A stretch of DNA of 64,000 nucleotides, taken from positions 1,210,621 to 1,274,620 of the forward strand of contig CP006977.1 in assembly GCA_000508305.1 (NCBI GenBank), given 5' to 3'. Shown in pieces: positions 45,445-54,682 of the stretch. Origin of the DNA: Sulfolobus acidocaldarius SUSAZ. Lineage in GTDB: Archaea > Thermoproteota > Thermoprotei_A > Sulfolobales > Sulfolobaceae. The notes beneath the pieces were generated by a model that searched no databases, was not told where the DNA came from, and worked only from the letters and a program-made list of their open reading frames with translations. Position 1 is the stretch's first letter; each line of letters begins with the position of its first letter. Both the position numbers and the translations under genes were made by a program.

Positions 45445-45825
45445 ATGTCTAAACCCTCATATGTAAAATTTGAAGTTCCACAAGAATTAGCAGATAAAGT
45501 ATTAGAAGCTGTAAAGAAAGCAAAAGATTCAGGAAAGATAAAGAAAGGTACAAATGAGACTACAAAAGCTGTCGAAAGGAGCCAAGCCAAATTAGTGGTA
45601 ATAGCTGAAGATGTTCAACCTGAAGAAATTGTAGCGCATTTACCGTTATTATGTGAGGAAAAGAAAATACCATATGTCTATGTACCATCAAAGAAATCTC
45701 TAGGAGAAGCCTGTGGATTACAAGTTGCAGCAGCTTCCGTAGCATTAATGGATCCTGGTGAAGCTAAAGACCTAGTGGATGAGATAGTTAAGAGAGTTAA
45801 TGAGATAAAAGGTAAAAGTAGTTGA
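45445..45825 (+). CDS. rpl7ae: Ribosomal protein L7Ae / box C/D and H/ACA RNP protein
   Basis: A 126-residue L7Ae protein that binds kink-turns in 23S rRNA, box C/D and H/ACA guide RNPs and RNase [27 protein letters not shown] is the signature RNA-binding helix and loop, and [10 protein letters not shown] is also conserved. I start at ATG 45445, since the in-frame ATG 45436 overlaps the GGAGG ribosome site. It stands alone with its own promoter and a structured leader that could allow feedback control. Confidence 0.93.
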   Translation: MSKPSYVKFEVPQELADKVLEAVKKAKDSGKIKKGTNETTKAVERSQAKLVVIAEDVQPEEIVAHLPLLCEEKKIPYVYVPSKKSLGEACGLQVAAASVALMDPGEAKDLVDEIVKRVNEIKGKSS

Positions 45826-46273
45826 AATATTTTTGTTGTTAGCCAATATTTTTAATCCTCTTCGTCTCATACACATAAATGATTTTTTTGAAAGAGTAGA
45901 GAAATAGATTCTGGAATAATATACACCCATTATTTTTAGTATCTATAGAACACTCCTCTATTCTTAGGGATTTGGAAAAATTAGGTATTAATATTCGTCC
46001 TTCAGTTTAATATATACTATAAATCTCTTATCTAAGGTTGTTTAAACCTACATTAATTTTTAATTATTTATGAAAAATTTCAGAAATTTTGACCTATTAC
46101 ATATAAATTATAAACGATCTTAAGCCAAATTTAATCTGGAATGTTTTATACTTTATAGTACAAAACGATAGGTATTTACTTAATGTAATCACCATAATCA
46201 AAGTTAGTTTAAGAAGCGTATATTTAAATCAAAACCTATATTAAATCTTGCAATAAAGGATATGTTAGTTTAT
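45826..46273. other. AT-rich gene-free stretch
   Basis: About 450 bp with no credible open frame on either strand. I see only low-complexity A/T runs, a 17-bp palindrome (AAAATTT-CAG-AAATTTT, 46074-46090) and, at its right end, TATA-like tattaaat (~46239-46246) serving the tRNA-Arg gene. Nothing here resembles a box C/D RNA, a tRNA intron or an origin-binding site with confidence. Confidence 0.6.
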
Positions 46274-46528
<255 letters not shown>

Positions 46529-46844
46529 TCTGACGCCCCGTATTATGGTTGCCAATTCTCGTTTATAGGTATTGGTAACTCGTTAAAAGTTACGAGATTT
46601 TACGTAGAGTTCAAACTTTGCAGTAAGAACTTCTGTACTACGCAGAAAATTGAATAAACTCCCTGGCTTTAAAAATCTCGTTAAATGCGTATAAACTTTA
46701 ACAAGTCAACATTTCGCTATAATGTTCATCGAAGCGGTCAAAACTCTTGTTCTTAATCCTAAAGCACCTTATTGGAATTCTAGGCATTTGTCGCCTGAGT
46801 ATAGAGTCAACGTAGTTATACTACTTTAAAATAGAACTTACTAG
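46529..46844. other. Intergenic debris next to integrase remnant; possible transposase-like fragment
   Basis: Beyond the integrase fragment there is no full gene. A 34-codon plus-strand frame at 46722-46826 reads FIEAVKTLVLNPKAPYWNSR and ends YRVNVVILL. This has the flavour of the N-terminus of a Sulfolobus IS transposase, but I cannot confirm it. A short CTCGT/ACGAG inverted repeat lies at 46579-46596. The stretch looks like decayed accessory DNA between the tRNA and the ABC transporter genes. Confidence 0.35.
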
Positions 46845-48227
46845 TTACACATAGCCATTATTTACAAGTCTTTCTACAACACCAATCCAAATCTCTGGTT
46901 TAAAGTACATTAAGACCATACAGCATACTAAATTTATCACGGCTAGTACTATGCTCCCTAAAATGGATATAAGTCCTATTACAGTCTCAATTACAGCTAA
47001 TGCTATAATTGACAATAATGATATGCTTGTTCTCACGCCTATCCTAGCAGGAGACGACTCTACGTTAGTCTCTCTTGCCTGTGGTAATTTAGAATAAGAT
47101 GCCGATATCCAACCTAGGGGACATATTAAGAGCGGAATAGATAATATGACAATGTCAATTGAAATCTGAGAAGATATCAACAGAGCTATAGACGGCGGTA
47201 ACAATGTTATCCATGATAATAATAACCTAACGTACATCCTATTTCTTATGTAAGTAACATAGTCAACATTTACGAAGTTTATCCAAAGCCTTTCAGACTG
47301 TATGGTTGTACTCGAGTATATCGAATACATAATTATAACGTATAAGGGAATGACGTGTATGACAGAAGAAGAATTCCGAAATGCGACTAAAACTGCTGTA
47401 ACTATGAATGAAAGAGGTAATAGAATCAATAAGACATTTCTCCTAACATAAGCATAGGTTGAAGTTCCTCCCCAATTATATCTCATTACAAATCCTCCAT
47501 ACACTGAGGTATAGAACAAAAGGCCCAGTATATTTTTAGGTAATTCTCTACTACTCTCAATCCTCTCTTTTTTGCCTAAACGTGTAATACTATAATTTAC
47601 TGATAAGCCGTAAGCATTATTATAAATCCTCATCGATGATTTAGGTATAGTCGCTAAGACTGCACCAAGAAGTATACATAAACCTACAGTGTAGTATATT
47701 GAGGAATTGGTTATAGCTTGTATTGGGCTTATTAATGGGTATAGGAAAGAGGTTATTATTGTATAACCTACAATAAGGAATCCTATAAGGTAACGTAGAC
47801 TGTTCTCATAGGTAAGTAATAAGGTGGATAAGTAAGATAGAAATAAGCATAGTAGAGCGGTATTTAAAAGGTCTATTATACTTCTTACAAAGAAAATTGA
47901 AGAATATAATAGAAGAAATATTAGAAAGAGAGAATCTGCGAACCCCTTCAGAAAAAGTATATAGTCTGCCCTTTCCTGGCTTGTTAATATAAAATTTATT
48001 TCACTTATGGTCATCCTTAATCCAAATATTACATAAAATAGCAGGAGAAAAGATAGGTAGTAGACGTAAAAATAATTAGATAAAGCGAAGGACTTTGATG
48101 AATACGTATTTATATGAAGTTCTAGGTTTACAAATAAGGCAAAAAGGACTAGAATCAGAACTAAAAATATAAACCCCTTGGTGTATCTCTGCTTTAAATA
48201 ATAATATAGAAGTTTTAAACTTCTCAT
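46845..48227 (-). CDS. Polytopic membrane protein, probable ABC transporter permease
   Basis: A 460-residue protein with about ten to twelve hydrophobic helices throughout (for example FLVLILVLFALFVNLEL, YLIGFLIVGYTIITSFLYPL) and short polar loops. No recognised catalytic motif. The ATP-binding gene directly upstream overlaps it by 4 nt (ATGA), so it is almost certainly the membrane half of the same ABC system, similar in layout to ABC-2/multidrug-type exporters. Substrate unknown. Its position just downstream of an integrase scar raises the possibility that the pair arrived with a mobile element, but the codon usage looks ordinary. Confidence 0.72.
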   Translation of the reverse strand: MRSLKLLYYYLKQRYTKGFIFLVLILVLFALFVNLELHINTYSSKSFALSNYFYVYYLSFLLLFYVIFGLRMTISEINFILTSQERADYILFLKGFADSLFLIFLLLYSSIFFVRSIIDLLNTALLCLFLSYLSTLLLTYENSLRYLIGFLIVGYTIITSFLYPLISPIQAITNSSIYYTVGLCILLGAVLATIPKSSMRIYNNAYGLSVNYSITRLGKKERIESSRELPKNILGLLFYTSVYGGFVMRYNWGGTSTYAYVRRNVLLILLPLSFIVTAVLVAFRNSSSVIHVIPLYVIIMYSIYSSTTIQSERLWINFVNVDYVTYIRNRMYVRLLLSWITLLPPSIALLISSQISIDIVILSIPLLICPLGWISASYSKLPQARETNVESSPARIGVRTSISLLSIIALAVIETVIGLISILGSIVLAVINLVCCMVLMYFKPEIWIGVVERLVNNGYV

Positions 48228-48943
48228 AAACTATCGCCGATTAATCTAGCTACTACTTGTTCAATTCTTTCGTTCTCGCCAGCTAACTTTTTGAGTTCAG
48301 TCATTCCGCCCTGCCAAATTACTTTACCCTTTGTTATCAGTATAATTTTGTTCGTTAGTCTTTCCGCTATACTCATGATATGAGTTGAGACCAGCATTGT
48401 AGAGTTCATCGAGTTTAGAAGATTTATCACTCTTTCTTGTGTTGGTATATCAAGGTAGTTTAAAGGTTCGTCAAGTAGTAGTATAGCTGGTTCATGTATT
48501 ATAGCCATTGCTAGGGCAACTTTTTGTCTGTTTCCTCTAGATAAGGAGGAAACCGTTTTTCTCTCGTACTCCCATAGCTCTAATACATCAAGTAAATGGT
48601 TTATTCTCTCTTTCAGGTTATTTATATTTCTAAGTATTCCGACGTACTCTAGGTTTTCCCTTACTGTAAGATTTAAAAATGGGACAGCGTCCTCGGGAAG
48701 AAAACCGATATTGCTCTTAGCTTCTCTTGGATTTTTTGATATATTAAAACCTTTTATCTTAACTATGCCCTCATTAGGTCTGAGAAGACCTGCCAGTATT
48801 CTTAGAGTTGTAGTTTTTCCTGCACCATTTGGACCTAGAAGGGCAACTTTTTCTCCACATCTAATAGAAAATGTCAGACCATCTAGAGCCTTAAAGGAAC
48901 CATAAAATTTAATCAGTCCATCAACTTCTATACAGTCTAACAC
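48224..48943 (-). CDS. ABC transporter ATP-binding protein
   Basis: A 239-residue ABC ATPase. Walker A GPNGAGKTT (~36-44), a Q-loop region (FLPEDAVPF), signature LSRGNRQKVA, Walker B ILLLDEPLNYLD and switch histidine in VSTHIMS are all intact. The subfamily resembles CcmA/NatA-type exporters that pair with a separate polytopic permease, here the gene at 46845-48227, overlapped by 4 nt. Possible cargo includes drugs, lipids or peptides. About 210 bp of AT-rich DNA separates it from the divergently transcribed DNA polymerase gene. Confidence 0.85.
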   Translation of the reverse strand: MLDCIEVDGLIKFYGSFKALDGLTFSIRCGEKVALLGPNGAGKTTTLRILAGLLRPNEGIVKIKGFNISKNPREAKSNIGFLPEDAVPFLNLTVRENLEYVGILRNINNLKERINHLLDVLELWEYERKTVSSLSRGNRQKVALAMAIIHEPAILLLDEPLNYLDIPTQERVINLLNSMNSTMLVSTHIMSIAERLTNKIILITKGKVIWQGGMTELKKLAGENERIEQVVARLIGDSL

Positions 48944-49156
48944 AATTACTTATTCACATAGTCAATATTTAAGTTTGTGGAAGGAAAATAAGAGAAACCA
49001 GTAATTCAAGTAATCTAGCCATTTATATCAAGTCAAAGTTATTAAATAGAAATTTTATCATTATTTTGAAGAAATTTCCTAAAAATACGCCTACTTTGTC
49101 TCCGAGCAGAGCCCTTCAAGTTTATATCGTAATTCTACCTAATTTATATATTGTAT

Positions 49157-51787
49157 ATGTCCAAACAAGCAACACTCTTTGATTTTTCGATAAAGAAGAA
49201 TGAGAGTAAAGAGCAGGCTAATCAAGAGAATGTAGAGGTACCTAAACAAACCGCTAATAGGACGAGGATAGAGTGGATAAAGGAAGCTGAGGACGGAAAA
49301 GTATATTTCTTATTACAAGTTGATTATGATGGTAAAAAGTCACGTGCAGTTTGTAAGCTTTATGATAAAGAGGGTAAGAAAATTTACATTATGCAAGATG
49401 AATCAGGTCACAAACCCTACTTTCTCACTGATATTGATCCAGATAAGGTTAACAAAATAACTAAGGTTGTAAGAGATCCTTCATTTGATCATCTCGAGCT
49501 CGTAAACAAAGTTGATCCTTATACAGGAAAGAAGATTAGACTTACTAAAATTGTTGTTAAAGACCCATTAGCTGTAAGAAGAATGAGGAGCTCCTTACCT
49601 AAGGCATATGAAGCTCACATAAAATACTATAATAATTACGTATACGATAATGGCTTAATTCCAGGACTAATATATAAAGTTAATAAGGGAAAGCTTACAC
49701 AGCTTAATCCTGAACTTAAAGGAGAGGAAATCAATGAAATCAAGAAAGCTTTCTCTGACGCTGATGAGATGACAAAAGAGACGGTTAATGATTGGATACC
49801 TATCCTAGAGACTGAGGTACCTGATATAAAGAGAGTATCGTTAGATATAGAGGTTTATACTCCAAATAGGGGAAGAATACCCGATCCTGAAAGGGCTGAA
49901 TTCCCTATAATTAGTGTTGCATTAGCTGGTAATGATGGTAGCAAGATCGTTTTAGCGTTAAAAAGAGAGGACGTAAATTCTGATTTTAGTAAGAAAGATG
50001 GCGTCCAAGTGGAGATTTTCAATTCTGAAAAGAAACTTCTAGCTAGATTATTCGAGATAATCCGAGAATATCCCATGCTACTAACCTTTAATGGTGATGA
50101 TTTTGACATACCATACATATATTTTAGAGCCTTGAGACTTAATTTCACTCCTGAGGAGGTTCCACTGGATGTTGTAAGTGGTGAGGGTAAGTTTTTAGCA
50201 GGTATTCATATAGACCTCTACAAATTTTTCTTTAACAGGGCAGTGAGAATATATGCTTTTGAAGGTAAGTATAGTGAATACAGCCTAGATGCAGTTGCTA
50301 CCGCCTTGCTGGGCATTTCTAAGGTTAAGCTTGATACGTTCATTAGCTTTCTGGACATAGATAAGTTAATCGAGTATAACCTCAGAGATGCTGAGATCAC
50401 ACTTAAACTTACTACTTTCAATAACAATTTAGTACTAAAATTAATGGTATTATTAGCTAGAATATCAAAACTAGGATTAGAAGAATTAACTAGAACCGAA
50501 GTTTCGACATGGATTAAGAATCTGTATTATTGGGAGCATAGAAAGAGAAATTGGCTTATCCCACTTAAAGAAGAGATCCTTGTAAGATCAAGCCAAGTTA
50601 AAACGGCTGCTGTTATAAAGGGTAAAAAGTATAAGGGAGCTGTTGTCATAGATCCTCCTGCAGGAGTATACTTTAATGTGGTAGTATTAGATTTTGCATC
50701 GCTGTATCCATCAATAATAAAGAATTGGAACATTAGTTATGAAACTATAGATATTGATGAGTGTACGAAAAAGGTATGGGTTGAAGACGAAACTGGGGAG
50801 AAGCTACATTATGTGTGTATGGATAAACCTGGAATAACAGCAGTGATTACAGGACTAATAAGGGATTTTAGAGTTAAAGTTTACAAGAAGAAGGCAAAGT
50901 ACAGTAATATATCTGAGGAGCAAAGATCATTATACGATGTTGTCCAGAGAGCTATGAAGGTATTCATTAATGCCACTTATGGTGTATTTGGAGCAGAGAA
51001 CTTCCCGCTATATGCTCCTGCAGTGGCAGAGAGTGTGACTGCCATCGGAAGATATATAATAACCACAACCTATAAACAGGCTGAAAAGCTCAATCTCAAG
51101 GTAATTTATGGAGATACAGATTCGCTCTTCTTGTACAATCCAACTAAAGACAAGTTGGAGGAGTTAATAAAATTCGTGAAACAGAATTTCAATTTAGATC
51201 TAGAGGTCGATAAGTCATATAAGTACGTAGCATTTTCAGGATTGAAGAAAAATTACTTTGGTGTATATCCTGATGGTAAGACTGAAATTAAAGGAATGTT
51301 AGCTAAAAAAAGAAATACACCGGAATTCATAAAGAAGGAGTTCGCAGAAATAAAGAATATGTTAGCGTCCTTAAATTCGCCAAATGACATTCCTGAGGTA
51401 AAGAATAAGCTGGAAATTAAGATAAAGGATATATATAATAAACTTAGAAATAAGGGATATAATCTTGATGACTTAGCATTTAGAATAATGCTATCAAAAC
51501 CTTTAGATTCATACACTAAAAATACACCTCAGCATGTTAAGGCTGGTTTACAACTTAAAGCATTTGGTGTGAATGTCTTACCAAGAGACGTTATAATGTT
51601 TGTTAAGGTTAAAAGTAAGGATGGCGTAAAGCCTATTCAGCTTGCTAAAATTTCAGAAATAGACATAGAAAAATATGTGGAAACGCTAAGAACTACGTTC
51701 GAACAAATACTTAAAGCATTCGGAATTAGCTGGGATGAAATAGTATCTACAATATCAATTGACTCCTTCTTTGGGAGTAAGAAATGA
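49157..51787 (+). CDS. dpo1: DNA polymerase B1 (replicative family B polymerase)
   Basis: An 876-residue family B polymerase, recognisable as S. acidocaldarius-type Dpo1. The exonuclease motifs are [22 protein letters not shown] and [10 protein letters not shown]. Polymerase motif A is [16 protein letters not shown], motif B is in the [12 protein letters not shown] region, and motif C is YGDTDSLF. The N-terminal domain includes the uracil-sensing pocket region. It synthesises both strands with high fidelity and works with PCNA; a PCNA-interacting tail is suggested by SFFGSKK at the C-terminus. I use ATG 49157 over TTG 49151; a TATA-like gtttatat is ~35 nt upstream. Confidence 0.96.
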   Translation: MSKQATLFDFSIKKNESKEQANQENVEVPKQTANRTRIEWIKEAEDGKVYFLLQVDYDGKKSRAVCKLYDKEGKKIYIMQDESGHKPYFLTDIDPDKVNKITKVVRDPSFDHLELVNKVDPYTGKKIRLTKIVVKDPLAVRRMRSSLPKAYEAHIKYYNNYVYDNGLIPGLIYKVNKGKLTQLNPELKGEEINEIKKAFSDADEMTKETVNDWIPILETEVPDIKRVSLDIEVYTPNRGRIPDPERAEFPIISVALAGNDGSKIVLALKREDVNSDFSKKDGVQVEIFNSEKKLLARLFEIIREYPMLLTFNGDDFDIPYIYFRALRLNFTPEEVPLDVVSGEGKFLAGIHIDLYKFFFNRAVRIYAFEGKYSEYSLDAVATALLGISKVKLDTFISFLDIDKLIEYNLRDAEITLKLTTFNNNLVLKLMVLLARISKLGLEELTRTEVSTWIKNLYYWEHRKRNWLIPLKEEILVRSSQVKTAAVIKGKKYKGAVVIDPPAGVYFNVVVLDFASLYPSIIKNWNISYETIDIDECTKKVWVEDETGEKLHYVCMDKPGITAVITGLIRDFRVKVYKKKAKYSNISEEQRSLYDVVQRAMKVFINATYGVFGAENFPLYAPAVAESVTAIGRYIITTTYKQAEKLNLKVIYGDTDSLFLYNPTKDKLEELIKFVKQNFNLDLEVDKSYKYVAFSGLKKNYFGVYPDGKTEIKGMLAKKRNTPEFIKKEFAEIKNMLASLNSPNDIPEVKNKLEIKIKDIYNKLRNKGYNLDDLAFRIMLSKPLDSYTKNTPQHVKAGLQLKAFGVNVLPRDVIMFVKVKSKDGVKPIQLAKISEIDIEKYVETLRTTFEQILKAFGISWDEIVSTISIDSFFGSKK

Positions 51788-51833
51788 ATGATGGAAGGGA
51801 GAGTATTAAATTAAAATATAATAATAATTATTT

Positions 51834-52274
51834 TTATTCTTCTTCATCATCCATATCTTCTTGTTCTGTTGGTTCTGGTCGTTCTAATGATGTTACTTGT
51901 TTTGCATAATCTTCTAATTCCTTCTCTGCATTTTCATCTATATATGGAGACACTATATAGACTTTTTTATCGCGATAATCAGATTCAACCCATTGATTAT
52001 CGAAACTTATTATATAAACTGGTATCTCAGCTATTGCTTCAGTTTTAGTTCTAGATTTTAGAAAGTCCTTTATTATTTCGTATAACTGTGGCTTAAGTGG
52101 AAGTGGTATTTTAACCTCTTGTGTGTCCTTTATTATAGTGAAGTCTGAGCTTCTTTCATCCCATTCTCCTAAAGCATCGTTAGCTATTTTTACAAGTATG
52201 TTTCTAAGTCCTCCATCAACTACCTCTTTTTTAGAGATATTTCCTTCTTCACTTCTTAACACTAAGATCTTCAC
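51834..52274 (-). CDS. Conserved crenarchaeal protein (DUF2286-like)
   Basis: A 146-residue acidic protein starting at GTG 52274. It begins KILVLRSEEGNISKKEVVDGG, continues as an alpha/beta domain (VYIISFDNQWVESDYRDKKVYIVSPYID) and ends in a very acidic tail (EPTEQEDMDDEEE). I associate it with DUF2286, found in Crenarchaeota near replication and translation genes; its role is unknown. The GTGA start overlaps the stop codon of the methyltransferase gene, so the two are translationally coupled. Confidence 0.68.
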   Translation of the reverse strand: MKILVLRSEEGNISKKEVVDGGLRNILVKIANDALGEWDERSSDFTIIKDTQEVKIPLPLKPQLYEIIKDFLKSRTKTEAIAEIPVYIISFDNQWVESDYRDKKVYIVSPYIDENAEKELEDYAKQVTSLERPEPTEQEDMDDEEE

Positions 52275-52756
52275 TTATGTTCACCAACTATGTATAAATA
52301 TACTAGATGTGTCATATTACCGTCTTCTACTTTTATCACTTCTTTTGGAATCCATCCTCTTATTTCAAATTCATGAGATACTATTCTGGTTCCAGGCTTC
52401 AATTCTTTTTCTAGTTTTGGCTTTAGCATTTCATTAACATTTGTCAACAAGAACATTGTTAGTACAGTTGCCTCGGAGAGATCAGCTTCAAAAAAGTTAC
52501 CTTTCACAGCAAAAGCTCTCCCGACTACGTTACTCTTGTTTATATTTTCGAGTGTCTCTTTTAATCTTTCATCGTTAATTTCTATGCAGACTGACTTCTT
52601 TACTTCAAAATCTTTAGCTGCTGTAATTACTACTCTACCATCTCCGCATCCAAGATCATAAACTGTGTCTTCTTTTCCTGCTTTTGCGATCTCTAACATT
52701 CTTTTTACTACTTTATCTGGTGTTGGAACGTAAGGGACATGTGGTACGTAACTCAC
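52271..52756 (-). CDS. Protein-lysine methyltransferase aKMT
   Basis: A 161-residue SAM-dependent methyltransferase. It begins SYVPHVPYVPTPDKVVKRML, followed by the SAM-binding motif VYDLGCGDGRVV, the acidic CIEINDERL and the SHEFEIRGW segment. This matches the crenarchaeal broad-specificity lysine methyltransferase aKMT, which methylates surface lysines of Cren7 and many other proteins. I use GTG 52756 (a second GTG at 52765 would add three residues) by comparison with remembered homologues. It is in the same run of minus-strand genes as DUF2286 and the 107-aa protein upstream. Confidence 0.85.
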   Translation of the reverse strand: MSYVPHVPYVPTPDKVVKRMLEIAKAGKEDTVYDLGCGDGRVVITAAKDFEVKKSVCIEINDERLKETLENINKSNVVGRAFAVKGNFFEADLSEATVLTMFLLTNVNEMLKPKLEKELKPGTRIVSHEFEIRGWIPKEVIKVEDGNMTHLVYLYIVGEHK

Positions 52757-52775
52757 GTTAGTCACTTATTGTATG

Positions 52776-53096
52776 TTATTGAGAGCTAATATTTTTAATT
52801 TTGTCAATTACTTCCTGTTTGCCTTTATCTATATCTGGCTGGAAAGTCGTAGGATTGAAAGGCATCTGTGTAAGTACTGGCTGTACTTTACCGTCAGTAG
52901 TCTCAATGAATAATTGAGGTAAGAATGGCATTCCAAAGTCGTCCTTCTCGCCAAAGTCTGTAACGAACACGTAATCTTCTACTTTGACTTCCTTTTCAAT
53001 TCCAAGTTCTTTACTCACATCTTCTAATATCTTTGTAAATGCCTTATGCATAGGATGGTTTTCTGACGTAACTAAAATCAATTTTTTAGCTTTCAT
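52776..53096 (-). CDS. Conserved hypothetical protein (106 aa)
   Basis: A 106-residue soluble protein starting at ATG 53096 (MKAKKLILVTSENHPMHKAF). It has an alpha/beta pattern with FVTDFGEKDDFGMPFLPQLFIETTDGKVQPVLTQMPFNP; the strand-turn pattern could be thioredoxin-like, but no active-site cysteine is present. It is 19 nt upstream of the lysine methyltransferase gene on the same strand, and divergent from the CDP-alcohol phosphatidyltransferase gene. Function is unknown. Confidence 0.6.
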   Translation of the reverse strand: MKAKKLILVTSENHPMHKAFTKILEDVSKELGIEKEVKVEDYVFVTDFGEKDDFGMPFLPQLFIETTDGKVQPVLTQMPFNPTTFQPDIDKGKQEVIDKIKNISSQ

Positions 53097-53143
53097 GTTC
53101 CCAGTAAAAATCAATTGATTTGCTTATAATGGTGTTGGTTATG

Positions 53144-53719
53144 CTTACAAGAATACGAAAACAATCCAAGAAAATTCTATTGCCTATTGCTAAAGCACTA
53201 ATTAAGATTAAAATTAATGCTAATACTATAACTTTTATTGGTCTGGTTTTATCTTTAATTTACTTGATAGTTCTAGTTTTCTTTAAAAATCCTATCTTAG
53301 GGTTAGTCCTATTATTGCTGTCTGGATTCATGGATGCTATAGATGGAGAGGTAGCTAGATTATCAGGTTCAGCTGGAAGCAAGGGCAGTTTTCTCGACAG
53401 TAGTTTAGACAGAATTGAGGATATGAATTATATTTTAGGTCTCTTAGGCTTAGGTTTTCCATCATTATTGGTTGGCTTATTGGTAGGTATATCTATTACT
53501 ATTTCTTATCTTCGAGCCAAGGCTGAATCGTTGGGGCTTAAAAAAATAGAAGGCAGAGGTTTGATTGAAAGGGGAGAGCGTATAATAATACTGTTTGTAA
53601 TATTACTAGTTTCAATATTCTCAGTACTTATTTCATTATATATAGCATATATTTTCCTTATACTCTCGATAGTTACAGTAATTCAGAGGTTCATTTACAT
53701 TTACTTTAATCTTAGCTAA
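53144..53719 (+). CDS. CDP-alcohol phosphatidyltransferase (archaetidylinositol phosphate synthase-like)
   Basis: A 191-residue integral membrane enzyme with about six helices. It carries the full family signature D-x2-D-G-x2-A-R-x8-G-x3-D-x3-D starting near DAIDGEVARL. These enzymes transfer a polar head group onto CDP-archaeol; inositol 1-phosphate is the likely acceptor in Sulfolobales, giving archaetidylinositol phosphate. I start at ATG 53144, about 25 nt after a TATA-like gcttataat; ATG 53129 is possible. Its last 8 nt overlap the priL stop on the opposite strand. Confidence 0.85.
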   Translation, partial: LTRIRKQSKKILLPIAKALIKIKINANTITFIGLVLSLIYLIVLVFFKNPILGLVLLLLSGFMDAIDGEVARLSGSAGSKGSFLDSSLDRIEDMNYILGLLGLGFPSLLVGLLVGISITISYLRAKAESLGLKKIEGRGLIERGERIIILFVILLVSIFSVLISLYIAYIFLILSIVTVIQRFIYIYFNLS

Positions 53720-54644
53720 GAAGACGTCCGTAATATAATTCGAGAGGATTTTTAACTCCGCATTCAGCAATGCATAAATTGAGTTTTTTCATTATTTCGC
53801 ATGAATAAACGATATATCTCTCCCTTCTGTTTCCCCTAAATTTTGCTACTAACTCTTTATCTAATTCATCCGTTACTTCATTAACGTTTACTGAATACAC
53901 AACTAGAATCCTTTTCTCTTCATCTGTCAACTCTTTTTTCTTTCTTAGTTCTACGATACAAGGGGGTGTTTTTCTTCCTCTTAATTCATCTGCAATCTTT
54001 TTAAGATTATCAGGAATTGTAGGTAATTTGATGGAGCTAATAAGATCTATTATTTTAAGCCTAATCTTTTCTCTGAGTAATCTAGTTAGATCCGCCTTGT
54101 TAATGTAGACCTTTCCATTAGTCACTATACGCTTGTTTAATTTAAAGTTCTCGTTGATTCTCTTTATTTCTCTAATGTGAAATAAATAGTCTGTTAAGGG
54201 AATGCTGAAAGGTAGTATTATATTTCTTTCTTTACTCTTATCTTTTATTGAAAATTTCAACTCATCTTTACTTACATTAACTCCTAAAAGTTTCCCTATT
54301 TCTAGAATATTATCAGGATTCTCTTTAATTAAGTCACCTTCGATAAGTTTACTCTCTTTTTCAGCTATATTTTCCGTAATACTTCTATTATTCAATAAAG
54401 CAACTATCAATATGAGTGAGTAAAATACCAGTACGGAGTTTCTAACATTAGAAAAGCTCTCAACTTTTTCATCTTTTATAATCTTTTCAAGTCTCTCTTT
54501 TGCTACCTCGAGGTATTTGCTTTCTAAAATGTCCTTTAAGGTCACTCCTCCACCGAATTTTTTCAGCTCTTCTCCGATATCTTTGAGAAAAGGATATTTG
54601 GAAAAGTCTATTGTAGGCACTTCATTAACTATTATAAAATACAT
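53712..54644 (-). CDS. priL: DNA primase large subunit PriL
   Basis: A 310-residue archaeal-eukaryal primase large subunit. The C-terminal iron-sulfur domain has its cysteines in TPPCIVEL, VYSCEIM and NLCIAECGVKNPLELYYGRLL. The N-terminal helical domain starts at FSKYPFLKDIGEEL. PriL helps PriS start and regulate primers at replication and repair sites. I use ATG 54644; the TTG at 54650 is less likely. It is divergent from metG, with 38 bp between the starts, where tttttataag looks like the TATA box mainly of metG. Being near dpo1, it lies in a replication-gene neighbourhood. Confidence 0.93.
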   Translation of the reverse strand: MYFIIVNEVPTIDFSKYPFLKDIGEELKKFGGGVTLKDILESKYLEVAKERLEKIIKDEKVESFSNVRNSVLVFYSLILIVALLNNRSITENIAEKESKLIEGDLIKENPDNILEIGKLLGVNVSKDELKFSIKDKSKERNIILPFSIPLTDYLFHIREIKRINENFKLNKRIVTNGKVYINKADLTRLLREKIRLKIIDLISSIKLPTIPDNLKKIADELRGRKTPPCIVELRKKKELTDEEKRILVVYSVNVNEVTDELDKELVAKFRGNRRERYIVYSCEIMKKLNLCIAECGVKNPLELYYGRLLS

Positions 54645-54682
54645 CAGCAATTTTTATAAGCTTACTATCCGCGACAGAAATT

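Noticed and set aside
45826-46273. AT-rich 450-bp stretch as a possible replication origin
   Set aside because: No repeated origin-recognition-box-like motifs and no Cdc6/Orc or WhiP gene nearby; simple AT-rich intergenic DNA is enough to explain it.
48944-49156. Possible second copy of the tRNA-Arg 3' half (attR) before dpo1
   Set aside because: No match to the T-arm or acceptor sequence is visible; the small GC patch here (ccgagcagagccc) is not tRNA-like.
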